13,963 nucleotides of DNA from PALSA-1355 sp041499515 (GTDB lineage: Bacteria > Planctomycetota > Planctomycetia > Pirellulales > PALSA-1355): assembly GCA_041499515.1 (NCBI GenBank), contig JBGQKM010000159.1, positions 1-13,963 on the forward strand, read 5' to 3'. The position numbers and the translations under genes were made by a program. Below are positions 12,243-13,963 of the stretch, in pieces (positions within the stretch are counted from its first letter, which is position 1; each line of letters starts with the position of its first letter). The notes below the pieces were generated by a model. The model was given only the letters and a program-made list of their open reading frames with translations. It did no database searches and was not told where the DNA came from.

Positions 12243-13700
12243 ATGAGACTCGCGAAATTGGCGCTTGCCGGCACCGTAGTCGGCTTGCTGTCGACCGGGG
12301 CGGCATACGCCCAAAACGGACTGGGGTCTGCCTCGTCCGTGCAACAGACCGCCTTCGAATACAACAGCTACTATGCGGCGGACGACGCCCAGTCGCCGAG
12401 CGACCAGGCCCCGGCAGCGCCAGCCGCCGACGCGGCGGCGCCTTGCAACACATGCGGCAACGGCTGCAACGACTGCGCGCTGTTTCCTCCAGGTTCGATG
12501 CTCAATCCCTGTTGCCCCACGGGCCAGCCCTGGAAATTCTTCGACGACCCGTGCCTGAAGTGCAGAAACATCAACATCGCCGGCTATTTGGCCCAAAGCT
12601 ATACCTGGAACACGTCCAATCCGGCGGACCGCTTCAACGGCCCCGTCACCTGGACTGATCGGGCCAACGAATATCAGCTCAACCAGGCGTATATTTACGC
12701 CGAGAAGACCACCAACACCAACGGCTGCGGCACGGACTTGGGTTGGCGAGTGGATTTGATGGGCGGCACGGATACCCGTTTTACCACGGCGTCAGGCCTG
12801 GAAACGCGCGGCCAGTTTAATTCGCCCAAATGGAGCACCCAACGCTTCTACGGCCTGGCCTTGCCGCAGTTCTATCTGGAAGCCGCCGTGAACGACTGGA
12901 AAATCAAGTTCGGTCACTGGTATGCCCCAGTCGGCTACGAAGTCGTGATGACCAACGGCAACTTCTTCCCTAGCCTGCCTTATACCTTCCAATACGGCGA
13001 ACCGTTCACCATGACCGGCGCCATCGGCACCTATCAATATAGCGAAACGGTGTCGATGGGCGGCGGCGTTATGCACGGCTGGGACAACTTCGACAACTCA
13101 AACCCCAACATGAGCTTCATCGGGACCTATACCGAAAAATTCTCCGACGGCGCGGCCTTGGCCTCGGCGGTTACGCTCGGCAACGAACAGGTTCAAAGTG
13201 GCGCCTTCCGCCAACGCTATCTGGCTACCAACGTCTATAGCCGTCCGCTGAAGCAAATCAGCGACCGGCTGAACTACGTCGTGCAGAGCGACTTCGGCTG
13301 GCAGAACGACGCCTTGCTCAGTGGCAAGGACGCCCGTTGGTACGGCTTGAACCAATACTTGTTCTACAAGGTCAGCGACTGCATGACCTACGGTGTCCGT
13401 GCCGAATGGTTCCGCGACGAAGAAGGCTACCGCGTCGGCGGCTTCCTGGGCAACACCACGGACCAGCCCGGTGCCCCCTCACGCGGTTTGGCGACCACTC
13501 GCAGTGGCTACGCCGGCAGCTTCTATGAAGTCACCATGGGCGCCAACTGGAAGTACAGCGCCAACACCATGGTCCGCCCCTATGCTCGCTTCGATTGGTT
13601 CAGCGGCACGTCGGCCAACGGCCCGACCCAACGACCCTTCGACGGCGGCACGGGCAACAGCCAGACCCTGCTGGGCTTCGACGTGATCACGACCTTCTAA
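12243..13700 (+). CDS. Outer-membrane beta-barrel porin, BBP2/OmpL-like, with Cys-rich N-terminal segment
   Basis: This 485-residue protein starts with a Sec signal peptide (basic RLAK, hydrophobic 6-20, cleavage predicted after AYA at 21-23). An Ala/Pro/Asp-rich linker (about 45-67) leads to a segment with eight cysteines at 68, 71, 75, 78, 90, 91, 104 and 107. From about 109 onward, alternating polar and aromatic strands (NINIAGYLAQSYTW, EYQLNQAYIYAEK, FYLEAAVNDWKIKFGHWYAPVGYE, WKYSANTMVRPYARFDWF) indicate a beta barrel. The chain ends in GFDVITTF, with the terminal Phe expected for BAM-assembled barrels. The GHWYAPVGYEV segment and final Phe fit the BBP2/OmpL-like porin family, which is common in planctomycetes; this family assignment is from memory of the pattern. 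The likely role is solute passage across the outer membrane; the substrate is unknown. It lies between a long 5' gap and a strong terminator, so it is probably a single-gene unit. Confidence 0.85.
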   Translation: MRLAKLALAGTVVGLLSTGAAYAQNGLGSASSVQQTAFEYNSYYAADDAQSPSDQAPAAPAADAAAPCNTCGNGCNDCALFPPGSMLNPCCPTGQPWKFFDDPCLKCRNINIAGYLAQSYTWNTSNPADRFNGPVTWTDRANEYQLNQAYIYAEKTTNTNGCGTDLGWRVDLMGGTDTRFTTASGLETRGQFNSPKWSTQRFYGLALPQFYLEAAVNDWKIKFGHWYAPVGYEVVMTNGNFFPSLPYTFQYGEPFTMTGAIGTYQYSETVSMGGGVMHGWDNFDNSNPNMSFIGTYTEKFSDGAALASAVTLGNEQVQSGAFRQRYLATNVYSRPLKQISDRLNYVVQSDFGWQNDALLSGKDARWYGLNQYLFYKVSDCMTYGVRAEWFRDEEGYRVGGFLGNTTDQPGAPSRGLATTRSGYAGSFYEVTMGANWKYSANTMVRPYARFDWFSGTSANGPTQRPFDGGTGNSQTLLGFDVITTF

Positions 13701-13794
13701 CCAATACGACCACGCCCACCGACCTCGAGCATCGGCCCAACGCCCCCAGCGGGCCGGACGATGCGACAGGTCCGTGGCAAGGCCGAAACAATGC

Positions 13795-13830
13795 AAGGTT
13801 GAGCCCCGACATCGGGGCTCAACCTTTTTT
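13795..13830 (+). terminator. Intrinsic terminator after the porin gene
   Basis: AAGGTTGAGCCCCGA (13795-13809) is exactly complementary in reverse to TCGGGGCTCAACCTT (13812-13826). This gives a stem of about 14 pairs around a small CA-containing loop, followed by an uninterrupted T-run to 13830. It begins 95 bases after the porin stop and is the only strong intrinsic terminator in the window. Confidence 0.95.
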
Positions 13831-13882
13831 CGTAGCTGCGATCGGCCATCCCTGCACGCATCGAAGACCGTACCAGAGCACT

Positions 13883-13887
13883 GGAGG
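13883..13887 (+). promoter_or_regulatory. Shine-Dalgarno GGAGG for the gene at the window end
   Basis: A consensus GGAGG lies six bases before ATG 13894 and is the main reason for calling a gene there. Confidence 0.65.
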
Positions 13888-13893
13888 CAAACG

Positions 13894-13963
13894 ATGCCCA
13901 ACAGCGCATCGCGAAACGGTCAACAATTGGGCAAGCCAGCCCATCGACAACTGGGACCGCAAG
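13894..13963 (+). CDS. Start of an unidentified gene, cut by the window edge
   Basis: ATG 13894 has a consensus GGAGG six bases upstream and stays open for 23 codons to the end of the window. The visible N-terminus begins MPNSASRNGQ and is rich in Gln, Arg, Asn and Pro, with no hydrophobic signal sequence, so the product probably starts with a disordered cytoplasmic segment. It lies 63 bases after the porin terminator, so it should have its own promoter, but I see no clear -35/-10 pair in that short gap. The function cannot be guessed from this fragment. Confidence 0.55.
   Translation, partial: MPNSASRNGQQLGKPAHRQLGPQ

Noticed and set aside
12093..12596. Minus-strand open frame covering part of the ftsY-porin gap
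   Set aside because: Its upstream half is antisense to the porin signal peptide and Cys segment, and the product is compositionally biased with no recognisable motif.

Overview
The window is 14 kb of GC-rich bacterial chromosome with every gene on the + strand. It looks like a planctomycete, probably in or near the Pirellulales. This is inferred from four things: a predicted outer-membrane beta-barrel of the BBP2/OmpL-like type with a Cys-rich N-terminal segment, an A24 prepilin peptidase that has lost the usual cysteines and carries a large insertion, the gene order polA-coaE-rho-ribH-nusB-ftsY, and an isolated hisH. No database search was possible, so the taxonomic placement is a judgement.

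Layout. (1) Positions 1-2807: the C-terminal end of shikimate dehydrogenase (aroE), then shikimate kinase (aroK), an A24 prepilin peptidase-like membrane protein, and an unrecognised basic protein ending in a WGW/HRHFIKRFYG-type segment. (2) Positions 2808-4569: an extended -10 promoter candidate, a lipoprotein with a Gln-rich coiled coil and an OmpA-like peptidoglycan-binding domain, then hisH behind a perfect TATAAT box. (3) Positions 4570-8267: a good sigma70-type promoter, a DNA polymerase I with all three domains and an acidic N-terminal extension, and coaE. (4) Positions 8268-11902: rho behind a 200-base leader, then ribH, nusB and ftsY, spaced like one operon. (5) Positions 11903-13830: a 340-base gap, a signal-peptide-bearing porin, and a near-perfect intrinsic terminator. 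(6) Positions 13894-13963: the start of another gene with a strong Shine-Dalgarno, cut off by the window edge.

Most of the content is housekeeping: aromatic amino acid, histidine, riboflavin and coenzyme A synthesis, DNA repair and replication, transcription termination and antitermination, and SRP-dependent membrane targeting. Two predicted envelope proteins, the OmpA-like lipoprotein and the porin, fit a diderm cell. I found no mobile element, CRISPR array, tRNA, rRNA or phage gene, and no convincing new multi-gene system. The most unusual items are the eight-cysteine segment in the porin, the atypical prepilin peptidase, the unidentified 2292-2807 protein, and the pyrimidine-rich leader without a Shine-Dalgarno in front of polA.
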